From an uncultured Oscillibacter sp. (lineage in GTDB: Bacteria > Bacillota > Clostridia > Oscillospirales > Oscillospiraceae): a stretch of 21,399 nucleotides of DNA. This document shows, in pieces, positions 14,191 to 21,399 of this stretch. The position numbers were made by a program, and so were the translations under genes. Location of the stretch: positions 1 to 21,399 of the forward strand of contig CAJUOD010000047.1 of assembly GCA_910587875.1 (NCBI GenBank), written 5' to 3'. Below the pieces are notes generated by a model, which was not told where the DNA came from, did no database searches, and saw only the letters and a program-made list of their open reading frames with translations. Every line of letters begins with the position of its first letter. Within the stretch, counting starts at the first letter, position 1.

Positions 14191-15249
14191 TCATCCCATC
14201 AGCCGTTTCATCTGCTCCGGATTATCGGCGTAGCCTATAGCCGTCTCCTTCGTAATCCTTCCCGCCTTATAGAGCTCCAGAATCGAGCGGTCCATGGTAA
14301 CCATGCCCTCTCCGCCCCCCGCCGCAATGGCGTTGTCTATTTGGTGGGTCTTGTTGTCCCGGATCAGGGCCCGGATCGCACTGTTCGTGTGCATGATCTC
14401 AAAGGCGGGTGCCAAACCGCCCTTCACATCTGGCAAAAGCTGCTGGGAAACCACGGTGCGCAGCACCATGCTCAGCTGCACCCGCACCTGAGCCTGCTGG
14501 GTGCTGGGGAAGGTATCCACGATCCGGTCGATCGTGTTGACCGCCCCCTTGGTGTGCAGCGTCGCGATCAGCAGATGTCCCGTCTCCGCCGCTGTCATGG
14601 CGGTGTGTATCGTCTCACTGTCCCGCATTTCTCCCAGCAGGATGACGTCCGGGGCCTGCCGCAGGCAAGCCCGGAGGGCCGACAGGTAATCCGCCGTATC
14701 AATCGCGATCTCCCGCTGGCTTACAATGCTCCGCTGATCCCGGTGTAGATACTCAATCGGATCCTCCAGCGTAACGATGTGGCACTCCCTCGTCCGGTTG
14801 ATCCGGTCGATCACGCACGCCTGCGTCGTGGATTTTCCGCTGCCCGCCGTACCGGTGACCAGGATCATGCCGTGGCCAGCATCCGCCAGGGACATAATTG
14901 CTTCCGGAATGGAAAGCGCTTGATAATCCGGAATGTCAAACGCGACCACCCGCACCACCGCTGCCATAGACCCCCTCTGGCGGTATGTATTGACCCGAAA
15001 CCGGGCCAAATCCGGAACGGACAGGGAGAAGTCGTCGTCCCCCTGCCGGCGGTAGCGCTCCGGGTCCCGCCCGGCCAGTGTGTAAAGCTCCATTACAAGC
15101 CCCTCGGTTTCTCTGGGGGACAAACGGTCGCCGCCAATCGGTTTCAACTTCTTATCCAGTTTTTCGCACACCGCTCCGCCTGCCACGATGAACAGGTCGG
15201 AGGCGCCGTCTTCTACGGCCTGCCGTAAATAATCCAACAATTCCGCCAT
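14191..15249 (-). CDS. pilT: PilT-family type IV pilus retraction ATPase
   Basis: A 352-residue cytoplasmic hexameric-type ATPase. It has Walker A GTAGSGKST (133-141), the Asp box LEDPIEY (161-167), Walker B ILLGEMRD (203-210) and the His box HLLIATLHT (225-233). AIRALIRDNK (291-300) matches the AIRNLIRE-type motif that marks PilT retraction motors and is absent from the assembly ATPase PilB. The length is normal for PilT. ATG 15249 follows GGGGGAAG by 5-6 nt; the open frame continues upstream but without a start site. It is the last gene of the leftward pilus operon, 11 nt after the previous gene. PilT removes subunits from the base of the pilus. Confidence 0.93.
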   Translation of the reverse strand: MAELLDYLRQAVEDGASDLFIVAGGAVCEKLDKKLKPIGGDRLSPRETEGLVMELYTLAGRDPERYRRQGDDDFSLSVPDLARFRVNTYRQRGSMAAVVRVVAFDIPDYQALSIPEAIMSLADAGHGMILVTGTAGSGKSTTQACVIDRINRTRECHIVTLEDPIEYLHRDQRSIVSQREIAIDTADYLSALRACLRQAPDVILLGEMRDSETIHTAMTAAETGHLLIATLHTKGAVNTIDRIVDTFPSTQQAQVRVQLSMVLRTVVSQQLLPDVKGGLAPAFEIMHTNSAIRALIRDNKTHQIDNAIAAGGGEGMVTMDRSILELYKAGRITKETAIGYADNPEQMKRLMG

Positions 15250-15260
15250 CAAACTTCCCC

Positions 15261-15671
15261 CTAAAACGTCGTCCCGTCCCCGTCCCATATGTCCAGAGTT
15301 TCGTCGGCCTGCCAGCTTTGGGAGGGAACGGCCTGCCAGCGCAGGATTCGGTAATCCGCCCCGTCCAGCAAAACCGCCGCCTCCAGATTCTGCGTATCGG
15401 AAATCGGGCAGATAAACGAGTAAACCGCTCCGTTCACCGTCACGCCGTCCACGCGCTCTCCGGCGCGGAGGCGGGCCAGGATGGCCTGGGCCTCCAGGTC
15501 CGCGGCGTAGTAATCCGTTACGCCCTTGACCGAGGCGTCCGCCAGCCGAAGGTTCGCCCGCACGGTGGCCAGGCTCAGCAGCGCAAATATCGTCAGGCAC
15601 AGCACGGCAAACGCCACCAGCAGGGAAATCCCCCCTATGGCCGGAGGCGAAATCCGCTTTTTATCCCTCAT
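15261..15671 (-). CDS. Small pilus-operon membrane protein, PilX/minor-pilin-like
   Basis: A 136-residue protein with a basic N-terminus, one hydrophobic span (about 14-35) and an outside domain ending in WDGDGTTF. The layout, with the N-terminal span followed by the ATVRANLRLADAS helix, is that of minor pilins or PilX-like proteins. It lacks the canonical Gly-x4-Glu prepilin signature, so peptidase processing is doubtful. ATG 15671 follows GGGGGAGG by 9 nt and overlaps the previous gene's stop by 11 nt. It is assigned to the pilus apparatus by context only. Confidence 0.7.
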   Translation of the reverse strand: MRDKKRISPPAIGGISLLVAFAVLCLTIFALLSLATVRANLRLADASVKGVTDYYAADLEAQAILARLRAGERVDGVTVNGAVYSFICPISDTQNLEAAVLLDGADYRILRWQAVPSQSWQADETLDIWDGDGTTF

Positions 15672-16095
15672 GAGCGTCAACCTCCCCCTGCCATGCCGTC
15701 TCAAGCGCAAACAGGACCTCTCCCTCCGTCTCCACCGCGGCCCGCACCTGGTTCAGGCCGGGCACTCCGCTGGGGACGGCCCGGACGGTCAAATGGTAAA
15801 CACCGCCGGAGCAGGGCTCCCATTCCGCGTCGTAATCCGCCCTAAGGACTTCCTGCTCATACGGATACCCCAGCAGCTCCGCCGCCTCGCGCAGCGCCTC
15901 CTCCGGTTCCCCGCCGCAGTGCCGCACCGTCTCCGCCGCGGACTGCGTCAGCGCCGCGGCCCGGTCCCGGGCCTCGCTCCGGGCGGAGAGCGCGTCCGAC
16001 TTCGTAAACGCCTGGAGGCACAGCGCCGCCGCCAAGGCAAACACCAGCAGCATCACCATCTGCTCCATCATGGCCAACGGGGCCTTGCTCCTCAT
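15661..16095 (-). CDS. Small pilus-operon protein, pilin-like
   Basis: A 144-residue protein with one N-terminal hydrophobic span (about 8-27, EQMVMLLVFALAAALCLQAF), an Ala/Glu-rich helix and an outside beta-rich domain with VYHLTVRAVPSG. The Glu just before the hydrophobic run recalls pilin Glu5, but no Gly precedes it at the right place. ATG 16095 overlaps the DUF4860 stop by 4 nt (ATGA); the frame stays open upstream inside that gene and was not used. It is likely a minor pilin or pilus assembly component. Confidence 0.7.
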   Translation of the reverse strand: MRSKAPLAMMEQMVMLLVFALAAALCLQAFTKSDALSARSEARDRAAALTQSAAETVRHCGGEPEEALREAAELLGYPYEQEVLRADYDAEWEPCSGGVYHLTVRAVPSGVPGLNQVRAAVETEGEVLFALETAWQGEVDAHEG

Positions 16096-16571
16096 GACGC
16101 CGCCCCCTCTCCGCTCCGCAGGGAGAGCCGCAGCGTGTCGGCCCGGTTCCCCACGGTAATTTCCACCGTTAAAAGGCCTTCCCGCATGGACAGACCCAGG
16201 CGGTCCGCCGCCAGCAGTTTCTCCCCGTCCTCCGGAGCCAGCTCCGCGTCCGCAGAGGTATACAGTTCCATCAGATAGCCCTCCCGCCAATAGACGCGGG
16301 TCAAATAGCCGTTCCCCTCCGTCAGCGCTAGGGCGGGCGCGCCGCCGAACTCCTCCACGGACACTCCTCCCTCCCGATCCGCCTGGCGGACACGGGCGGC
16401 AATGTACTGCGTGCAGGTCCGGCTGTTATAGGCCGCGTCATCCCGGTCCACCAGCCGTTTGTAAGCTCCAGCCCCGGACAGAAGCACCATCAGCACACAG
16501 GCCGCAAACACGCCGAACAGCAGCAGGGCGATCAGCCCGTCCATTTGATTCACAACGGTTCGTCTTTTCAT
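16092..16571 (-). CDS. DUF4860 family protein of the pilus operon
   Basis: A 159-residue protein recognised as DUF4860: MDGLIALLLFGVFAACVL around the single span (10-33), then AYNSRTCTQYIAARVRQAD. The family occurs in clostridial type IV pilus gene sets and its exact role is not known. The outside domain holds VYWREGYLMELY and a C-terminal beta-rich end. ATG 16571 overlaps the previous gene by 4 nt. It sits between PilC and PilT genes, which supports a minor-pilin-like or scaffold job. Confidence 0.8.
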   Translation of the reverse strand: MKRRTVVNQMDGLIALLLFGVFAACVLMVLLSGAGAYKRLVDRDDAAYNSRTCTQYIAARVRQADREGGVSVEEFGGAPALALTEGNGYLTRVYWREGYLMELYTSADAELAPEDGEKLLAADRLGLSMREGLLTVEITVGNRADTLRLSLRSGEGAAS

Positions 16572-16891
16572 GGCTCGTTCTCCAAAACCGTGATATCCGG
16601 CATCAGGTTTTCCGCGAAAGCGGTATAACGCACGGCATACCGGGCTTTGTCGATTTGAAGGCCATAGTATTCCTCCAAATACTCCAGATTCGCCGGGTAC
16701 GCGCCCTCGGCGGCATAGCACGCCACGCAGCTCCGGCGCAGGCTCTCTTCCAGCTGCCGCCGGTCCTCCGTGGCCCTTCCTCCGTCCAGATTGTTCACGG
16801 CCGCCGCGAAAAACAGTACAAGCGCCACAACCGCCGTGGGCAGCAGCAAGCCCCGCACAGGGCCAATCCAATCGCTTCTCGTTCTTTTCAT
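16568..16891 (-). CDS. Short pilus-operon protein, minor pilin-like
   Basis: A 107-residue protein with a basic start, one hydrophobic span (about 13-32) and a helical region RRQLEESLRRSCVACYAAEG. YPANLEYLEEYYGL then follows, the pattern seen at the start of pilin head domains where the helix leads to a YP-x-L segment. There is no canonical prepilin cleavage motif. ATG 16891 starts 5 nt after the pilC stop and the end overlaps DUF4860 by 4 nt. It is assigned to pilus biogenesis from context and layout. Confidence 0.7.
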   Translation of the reverse strand: MKRTRSDWIGPVRGLLLPTAVVALVLFFAAAVNNLDGGRATEDRRQLEESLRRSCVACYAAEGAYPANLEYLEEYYGLQIDKARYAVRYTAFAENLMPDITVLENEP

Positions 16892-16895
16892 GTGT

Positions 16896-17924
16896 TCAAC
16901 CTATCGCCGACATAATATTCATCAGCGGCAGCATGACGGACAACAGAATCAGCCCCACCAGCAAGGAGCAGAGCAGGACCAGAGCAGGTTCCACCCGCCC
17001 TACCAGGTCGTCCAGGGCCCCATCGCTCTCCTCCGCCATGTCCTGGGCAATCTTCTCCATCACCGTATCTCCGCTTCCTCCCCTCTGGCCCAATTCCAAC
17101 AGACGGCACTGTCTGGCGGGCAGCAGCCCGCTGGCGTTCAGCGCGGTGCCAAGGCTCTCACCCCGCTCCAGGCGCTCCCGGCAGGCGAGGCAGCGAACTC
17201 TCGCCCCCTCCTCCACCAGCCCGGCGGCCTGGGATACCGCCTCCTCCAGCGGCAAACCGCTGGCCATCTCCATGGCCATGGCCTGGGCGATGTGAGCGTC
17301 GTTCATTTTTCGGGTCACGCCCCGGTCGCCCCAGCGCTTTCTCCAGAGGGAGACCAATCCCCTGCGGAAGGGTTCCCACAGGGCCGTCAGGACGGAAACG
17401 ACCGCCAGGACCGCCAGAAGCACCCAAAGCGCCGGCATTGCCCTCTCCAGCCACCGGCTCAGGGTCAGAAGTCCTCCGGCCACGCCGGTAAGCCGCCCGC
17501 CCAGGGAGGCGTACACCTCATCAAAAATGGGCAGCACCTTGACCAAAAGCACACCAATGACCACCAGCATCAGCGCCATCATCACCGCCGGGTACAGCAG
17601 GGCGCTCCGAACGCGGCGGCCTATCCGGATGCGCTCCTCATAATACCGGGACAGGGCGTTCAGCGCCTCCTTCGTCCGGCCCGTCCGCTCGCCGGTTTCC
17701 ACCAAGCCGCAGACATACGCCGGAAATGCGCCGCTCTCCCGAAGCGCGGCGGACAGCGCCGCGCCGTCATCGATTTGTCCCGCCAGTCCGGACAGCAGTT
17801 CCTTCCGTCCGCCTTCCTCCGCCAGCAGGGACAGCGCGTCCCCCATTCCCACGCCGGCGTGAAGGAGCAGGGACAGCTCCAGGCAGAAGAAGGAAATCTC
17901 CCCATTCGTCAGGTTCTGTTTCAT
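16896..17924 (-). CDS. pilC: PilC/GspF-type inner-membrane platform protein
   Basis: A 342-residue protein with two T2SSF domains, each a helical bundle. The first (about 10-130) has LLHAGVGMGDALSLL and ALLYPAVMMALMLV entering the first span. The second (about 205-330) has MASGLPLEEAV and ends with LVGLILLSVMLPLMNIMSAI. Three hydrophobic spans are visible, as in PilC. It is a little shorter than many PilC proteins, as expected for the Gram-positive form. ATG 17924 follows GGAG by 7 nt and lies 16 nt after the transglutaminase stop. PilC connects the ATPases to the growing pilus. Confidence 0.9.
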   Translation of the reverse strand: MKQNLTNGEISFFCLELSLLLHAGVGMGDALSLLAEEGGRKELLSGLAGQIDDGAALSAALRESGAFPAYVCGLVETGERTGRTKEALNALSRYYEERIRIGRRVRSALLYPAVMMALMLVVIGVLLVKVLPIFDEVYASLGGRLTGVAGGLLTLSRWLERAMPALWVLLAVLAVVSVLTALWEPFRRGLVSLWRKRWGDRGVTRKMNDAHIAQAMAMEMASGLPLEEAVSQAAGLVEEGARVRCLACRERLERGESLGTALNASGLLPARQCRLLELGQRGGSGDTVMEKIAQDMAEESDGALDDLVGRVEPALVLLCSLLVGLILLSVMLPLMNIMSAIG

Positions 17925-17940
17925 GCAGACGCTCCTGTTT

Positions 17941-18924
17941 TCAATACATGTATTTCGCGGTGTAGTTCTTCCCGTCCCCGATATAGCTCAGGATGGCCTC
18001 GCTCCCCTGGTTGGAAGACGCGAACGTGGGGTCCATTCTCTGCCAGGTGGTCCCGTCGAAGAAAATCACGCCGTCCACCCAGCCGGTCTCCTCCGTCCAC
18101 ACGTTGATCCAGGCGTGGTAGGTCTTTCCGGCGTAGCCCACCACCAGCTTGCAGGGGACACCCTGGCTGCGGAGCATCCCGGCCATCAAGGCGGCGTAAT
18201 CGAAGCAGATGCCTTTTTTCGCGGCCAGCACGTCGTCCAGCACCGGAAGGTAGCCGCTTTGCACCGTGGCGGCTTTTTTCGTGTCGTAGGTCAGGTTTTT
18301 CACCACAAAGTCATAAATTTTGCCGACCTTCTCCAAAGGGTCGGAAATCGTCCCGGCCAGCTCCGCGGCCTTTGCCACGGTCTTTTCCGCGGTGCCGTAA
18401 TCTACGTACTGGTTCGGTCTGATAAAGGGAGCGAACTCGTCCGTCAGGGTCACCTTGAAGGAGACGCTGACCACGGCGGCGTATTTGGAGCCCCCGGCGT
18501 TTTCCAGCACCGTCGCCTTGTAGTCTCCATTTCCGTCCGAGAGCGGAAAGGTAACCCACATCCCCGCGGGGAGGTCATAAGTATAAGTCGTGGTCGGCCC
18601 GGCGATCTGGGCCTTCAGCCGCTTGTCTGTCGCCGCCGAAAACTTTGCCATCACATAGCCGTCCTTGATATTGGAGTAATCGATGGCGGCCTTTTCGTTT
18701 TGCTTGACCGCCGTGCCGGAGGCCACCGGCAGCAAGAGATCGGACACCGCGGCGGGAGACTCCGCCAGGGGCACTGCCTCGTCCTCCAGGTCTACCAGGT
18801 CCATGGTTACCTGGCCGGTGTAGATCTCATCCGCCGCGGGGGCATCCGTTTGGACGTTCCCTCCGCAGCCCGCCAGCAGGCTCAGCGCCAGCAGCAACGC
18901 GAGCAGTTGATATGCCTTCTTCAT
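17941..18924 (-). CDS. Transglutaminase-like lipoprotein at the head of the pilus operon
   Basis: A 327-residue lipoprotein (MKKAYQLLAL start, lipobox LAGC, Cys20) with a spacer to about residue 75, a beta-rich region to about 175 and a transglutaminase-like core. The core has Cys240 in KKGICFDYA, His270 in YHAW and Asp298 in RMDPTFA, a complete Cys-His-Asp triad. The ATG at 18924 follows AAGGAG by 6 nt; an upstream in-frame ATG at 18951 lacks one. It is separated from pilC by only 16 nt and is probably cotranscribed. Family members are peptidases or crosslinking enzymes on the cell surface. Here it could process or crosslink pilus or wall proteins, which is inferred from context. Confidence 0.85.
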   Translation of the reverse strand: MKKAYQLLALLLALSLLAGCGGNVQTDAPAADEIYTGQVTMDLVDLEDEAVPLAESPAAVSDLLLPVASGTAVKQNEKAAIDYSNIKDGYVMAKFSAATDKRLKAQIAGPTTTYTYDLPAGMWVTFPLSDGNGDYKATVLENAGGSKYAAVVSVSFKVTLTDEFAPFIRPNQYVDYGTAEKTVAKAAELAGTISDPLEKVGKIYDFVVKNLTYDTKKAATVQSGYLPVLDDVLAAKKGICFDYAALMAGMLRSQGVPCKLVVGYAGKTYHAWINVWTEETGWVDGVIFFDGTTWQRMDPTFASSNQGSEAILSYIGDGKNYTAKYMY

Positions 18925-19005
18925 GGTAAGCTCCTTTCTTGTTTCTAACAATGGTCACTCGTGCTATAAATATGTATCATTGGGAAATCAGCGGTCCTCC
19001 CCCCT
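18925..19005. promoter_or_regulatory. Upstream region of the pilus operon, promoter not resolved
   Basis: The 81 nt between the vanZ-like stop and the transglutaminase start hold an AT-rich patch (CATATTTATAGC on the minus strand) that could serve as a -10, but I find no matching -35 and no terminator for the upstream genes. A TTGTT-AGA-AACAA inverted repeat lies just ahead of the ribosome site. Readthrough from the polysaccharide genes is possible. Confidence 0.25.
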
Positions 19006-19470
19006 TTACTCCCCTCGAGATTGAAGCTGTATGTCCCGCTTTCCGCCGCCGCAGACCCGGCGGACCACGGCCCGTCCGGCCAGCGCCAGGACGGCCCCGG
19101 TAAACGCGCCGGCGATATCAAGCCAGACATCCGGCACCCGGCCGGTCCGCCCAGGCACAAACAGCTGGATGGTCTCGTCACACAGGGCGATTATAACCCC
19201 CGCCATGACCGCAAGCAGCAACCCGGAAAACAGGCCCTTGAACCAGCCCTCAAACAAAAGCCCGGCCAGCGCCCCCAATATGGCGAATTCCGTGAAGTGC
19301 GCCAGCTTGCGGATCACCCGCATGGACAAGTCAAAGGGACACAGCCGCTGGAGCAGCTCCAGAACCCATTGGCTTTCCAGGCTTGAAATTTCCGCGGGCT
19401 TCAGGGAACGGCAAAATATGAAGATAATCCATAGGAGCAGCGCGGCGGCAGCCGCGTATTTGTGTTTCAT
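19006..19470 (-). CDS. VanZ-family membrane protein
   Basis: A 154-residue integral membrane protein with four spans. VanZ signatures are present: KLAHFTEFAILG (55-66), and DETIQ (98-102) followed by a VPGRTGR loop and DVWLD (114-118). VanZ proteins are found with surface-glycan genes and some give low-level teicoplanin resistance; the biochemical role is not settled. ATG 19470 overlaps the flippase stop by 4 nt (ATGA). The reading frame is open further upstream inside the flippase gene, but no start site supports it. Co-expression with Wzx and Wzy suggests a role in envelope polysaccharide handling. Confidence 0.88.
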   Translation of the reverse strand: MKHKYAAAAALLLWIIFIFCRSLKPAEISSLESQWVLELLQRLCPFDLSMRVIRKLAHFTEFAILGALAGLLFEGWFKGLFSGLLLAVMAGVIIALCDETIQLFVPGRTGRVPDVWLDIAGAFTGAVLALAGRAVVRRVCGGGKRDIQLQSRGE

Positions 19471-20996
19471 AACGGTCTCTTTCTCCAGGGCAGCAAGCTG
19501 GTCAATAATTCCGCGAAATACCGGAATTCTTCCCGGCGGTAATACGCCAGAAGATAAAACAGATTTCCGGTCGCAACGCAGGCCGCCATTTTCGCCAGGA
19601 ACAGCGGCAGGCCCTCCCCGGGCAGCAGGGCGCAGACATTCCAAACCACAATGGCTGCCGCCAGAGTGACGAGCGTGTTGGCAGCGTAGTCTCTAAAATA
19701 GGGCCGCACGGAGGCTTTCAAGCCATATTTGAACAGCACTACAGGCTCGATCCAGAAGCAGGTGGTCATGGTGCTCACAAAGGTGCCAATGAAAATGCCC
19801 GTGACGCCATAGGGGATTGCCAAGGCAATCGAAACCACCAGGTTGATGATCGCTTCCACCGCCGGCTTATACCGGTCGTACCAGTAGAGGCCGCACGCGT
19901 CCCGGAAGGTCAGGACCGCCTGCCGCATTCCAGTTACATAAAAATTCAAAGCAATCAGGAAGACTATTTCCGGATCAAATAAGTAGTTCCCTCCTACCCA
20001 GAGCTCAATAAAGGGATTAAACAACACAATCAGGCAGACAAAGGAGAATCCATAGAGCCAGCTTCCGGCGAAGCTGACCCGCCGGAAGACCGGCAGGGCG
20101 CGCTCCGGCGCGGAGACCGCATTCAGGTTTCCCACACTGGCCGTCAACGCGCTGAACAGCCGCCCGTAGACAGCGTTAAGCCCGTTGGTCACCATCAAGT
20201 AGTTGGAATACAGCCCAACCGCCACGACGCCGGAAAAATAGGAAATCAGAAGATTATCCGTTCCGAATACAACCACTCCTCCAATCTTATGAAAGAGCAT
20301 TGCCCGGGTGTTCCGCAGGATTTCCCTTTTGGTCTCCCGGCGGAGCGCACAGCCGGAGAGGGTTCTCAGATAGGGATAGAGCCGGCCGGCGGCATGGGCG
20401 AGAAGTAGGTTTTCCAGCAGGGTCATGCCAATTTGAAGGCCCAGGTAAACGAAATAATTCCGGGTAAGCCAGAGAAACAGCGCCTGCGCCAGCAGGAGGA
20501 TTATCTTCATGCCATAGTGGCAGACGGTGGCAATGTACTGCTTCTGGTCGGCGATCAGCAGGGATTGCTTATATACAAAAAAGTAGGAAAGGGCGGAGTT
20601 CAGAACAAACAGGAGATAAATCAAATGAATATGGGGAATATCCGGCAGATCCCGGACCAGGACCGACAGAAACGGCGCCAGGGCGCATCCCAGCAGGGCC
20701 ACGACAAGGCCAATGCCTCGGTAGATTCTGCGGTAGAGCGCCATGAGGGCCGCGATTTGCTCCCGGTCATTCTCCGCCAAAGGCTTGTAGAGGCTGTAAG
20801 TGATGGCGCTGCCGACGCCAAGCTCCGCCAGGGAAAGCATGGTGAGGATATTGGAAAAGGTCCCGTTTAGACCCAGGTATTCCTGGGTCAGGACGGCGAC
20901 AAAGATTCTGCGGGTGAAAAATTCCGCCAGTATGCCGGCCACCTGGCAAAGCAAGGCGGTTTCAATGTTCCTGATCGAATTTTCGGTTCGTGACAT
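19467..20996 (-). CDS. Wzx-type oligosaccharide flippase (MATE/MVF superfamily)
   Basis: A 509-residue polytopic protein with about 12-14 hydrophobic spans. The N-terminal YLGLNGTFSNILTMLSLAEL (40-59) and GVGSAITYSLYKPLAENDRE that follows are typical of polysaccharide-biosynthesis flippases of Firmicutes. It would move undecaprenyl-linked repeat units across the membrane for the polymerase encoded just upstream. The ATG at 20996 follows GCGAGG by 5 nt and overlaps the polymerase gene by 35 nt. The length is normal and I see no damage. The glycan cannot be named from this protein alone. Confidence 0.88.
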   Translation of the reverse strand: MSRTENSIRNIETALLCQVAGILAEFFTRRIFVAVLTQEYLGLNGTFSNILTMLSLAELGVGSAITYSLYKPLAENDREQIAALMALYRRIYRGIGLVVALLGCALAPFLSVLVRDLPDIPHIHLIYLLFVLNSALSYFFVYKQSLLIADQKQYIATVCHYGMKIILLLAQALFLWLTRNYFVYLGLQIGMTLLENLLLAHAAGRLYPYLRTLSGCALRRETKREILRNTRAMLFHKIGGVVVFGTDNLLISYFSGVVAVGLYSNYLMVTNGLNAVYGRLFSALTASVGNLNAVSAPERALPVFRRVSFAGSWLYGFSFVCLIVLFNPFIELWVGGNYLFDPEIVFLIALNFYVTGMRQAVLTFRDACGLYWYDRYKPAVEAIINLVVSIALAIPYGVTGIFIGTFVSTMTTCFWIEPVVLFKYGLKASVRPYFRDYAANTLVTLAAAIVVWNVCALLPGEGLPLFLAKMAACVATGNLFYLLAYYRREEFRYFAELLTSLLPWRKRPL

Positions 20997-21399
20997 GGTT
21001 TCCTCGCCTTATTACAAAACGCAAGCGCCGGGTAGTTGGGCCAGGGACGGCGGCAAATTTGTTCGCATGATAGGCCAGAATCATAATCATATAGACTAAT
21101 GGAGACAGATACGCCTCCGCAATAAAAATGATATACAGGCCCGTCAGAACAGACAAAAAGATATATCGGATAGCATCATCTTTACATTGATCCAGAGCCT
21201 TCCCCATCAAAAGATTAAAAAACAAAAACAGCGCTAGGGCAAACATACCTCCTTCAAGAAGAAGTTCAAAATACTGATTGTGCGCACCATAAAACCCACG
21301 TCCTCCATAAGGAAGTTTGAGATGTTCTCTCGCTCCGTATCCTAAAAACGGATGCGCTAAAAATTTTTTGTAAAACTGATTCCAAAAGTATGTTCTTCC
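20962..21399 (-). CDS. Wzy/O-antigen-ligase-like polymerase, N-terminus cut by right edge
   Basis: The C-terminal 145 residues of a polytopic protein. FLAHPFLGYGAREH and AHNQYFELLLEGG are the large-loop motif of the O-antigen ligase/Wzy_C superfamily, where the His-Asn pair is strongly conserved. Two or three hydrophobic spans follow (LALFLFFNLLM, YIFLSVLTGLYIIFI, LVYMIMILAY) and then a basic tail ending DQEH. The rest of the gene, probably 250-300 residues, lies past the window. It overlaps the flippase start by 35 nt. Together they are the polymerise-and-flip core of a Wzy-dependent surface polysaccharide. The base composition is more AT-rich than the pilus genes, which often marks transferred glycan loci. 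Confidence 0.85.
   Translation of the reverse strand, partial: GRTYFWNQFYKKFLAHPFLGYGAREHLKLPYGGRGFYGAHNQYFELLLEGGMFALALFLFFNLLMGKALDQCKDDAIRYIFLSVLTGLYIIFIAEAYLSPLVYMIMILAYHANKFAAVPGPTTRRLRFVIRRGNHVTNRKFDQEH

Noticed and set aside
16770..18948. Plus-strand frames of 445 and 341 codons opposite the pilC and transglutaminase genes
   Set aside because: They are antisense to genes with intact motifs, rich in Gln/Arg/His/Pro, and carry no recognisable domain.

Overview
The window looks like chromosomal DNA from a GC-rich, Gram-positive gut-type Clostridium relative, probably in the Oscillospiraceae. This is inferred from strong AGGAGG-type ribosome sites, lipoprotein substrate-binding proteins, a YesM/YesN-type two-component system, VanZ and DUF6076 genes, and a clostridial-style type IV pilus cluster. 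No 16S or housekeeping marker is present, so the placement is an inference.

Region 1 (1-1040): a MarR-family regulator cut by the left edge and transcribed leftward, with a near-consensus promoter and an inverted-repeat operator. It is divergent from an ElaA-like GNAT acetyltransferase that ends in a strong intrinsic terminator.

Region 2 (1130-11442): a rightward sugar uptake and sensing locus. A YtfQ-like lipoprotein, a two-domain RbsA/YtfR-type ATPase and two permeases (YtfT- and YjfF-like) form an importer of the galactofuranose/furanose-sugar type. After a 13-bp perfect hairpin come a YesM-like histidine kinase, a YesN-like AraC response regulator, and a 612-residue lipoprotein with two complete sugar-binding domains in tandem, all three overlapping. 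A DUF4867 cupin-like gene closes the locus. The second binding domain closely resembles the transporter's own binding protein. A reasonable model is that the tandem lipoprotein presents sugar occupancy to the kinase and the regulator controls the importer. This is the most interesting system in the window.

Region 3 (11443-14190): a gene-poor graveyard and attachment-site region. It holds a deleted, frameshifted AmmeMemoRadiSam remnant (MEMO plus radical SAM), a DUF6076 pseudogene with a nonsense codon and a frameshift, a 35-nt near-perfect palindrome, and a 45-nt 3' half of tRNA-Val(CAC) flanked by two copies of an 18/20-identical repeat. It also holds a DUF4160 gene broken by one amber codon, overlapped by an apparently intact 90-residue conserved gene. 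The tRNA half and the repeats suggest an old site-specific integration; no integrase is visible.

Region 4 (14071-18951): a leftward operon for a type IV pilus or secretion apparatus. It encodes a transglutaminase-like lipoprotein, a PilC platform, four small single-span pilin-like or accessory proteins (one DUF4860), and a PilT retraction-type ATPase followed by an intrinsic terminator. No PilB, major pilin or prepilin peptidase lies in the window.

Region 5 (19006-21399): leftward surface-polysaccharide genes, overlapping head to tail: the C-terminal part of a Wzy/O-antigen-ligase-like polymerase cut by the right edge, a Wzx-type flippase and a VanZ-family membrane protein.
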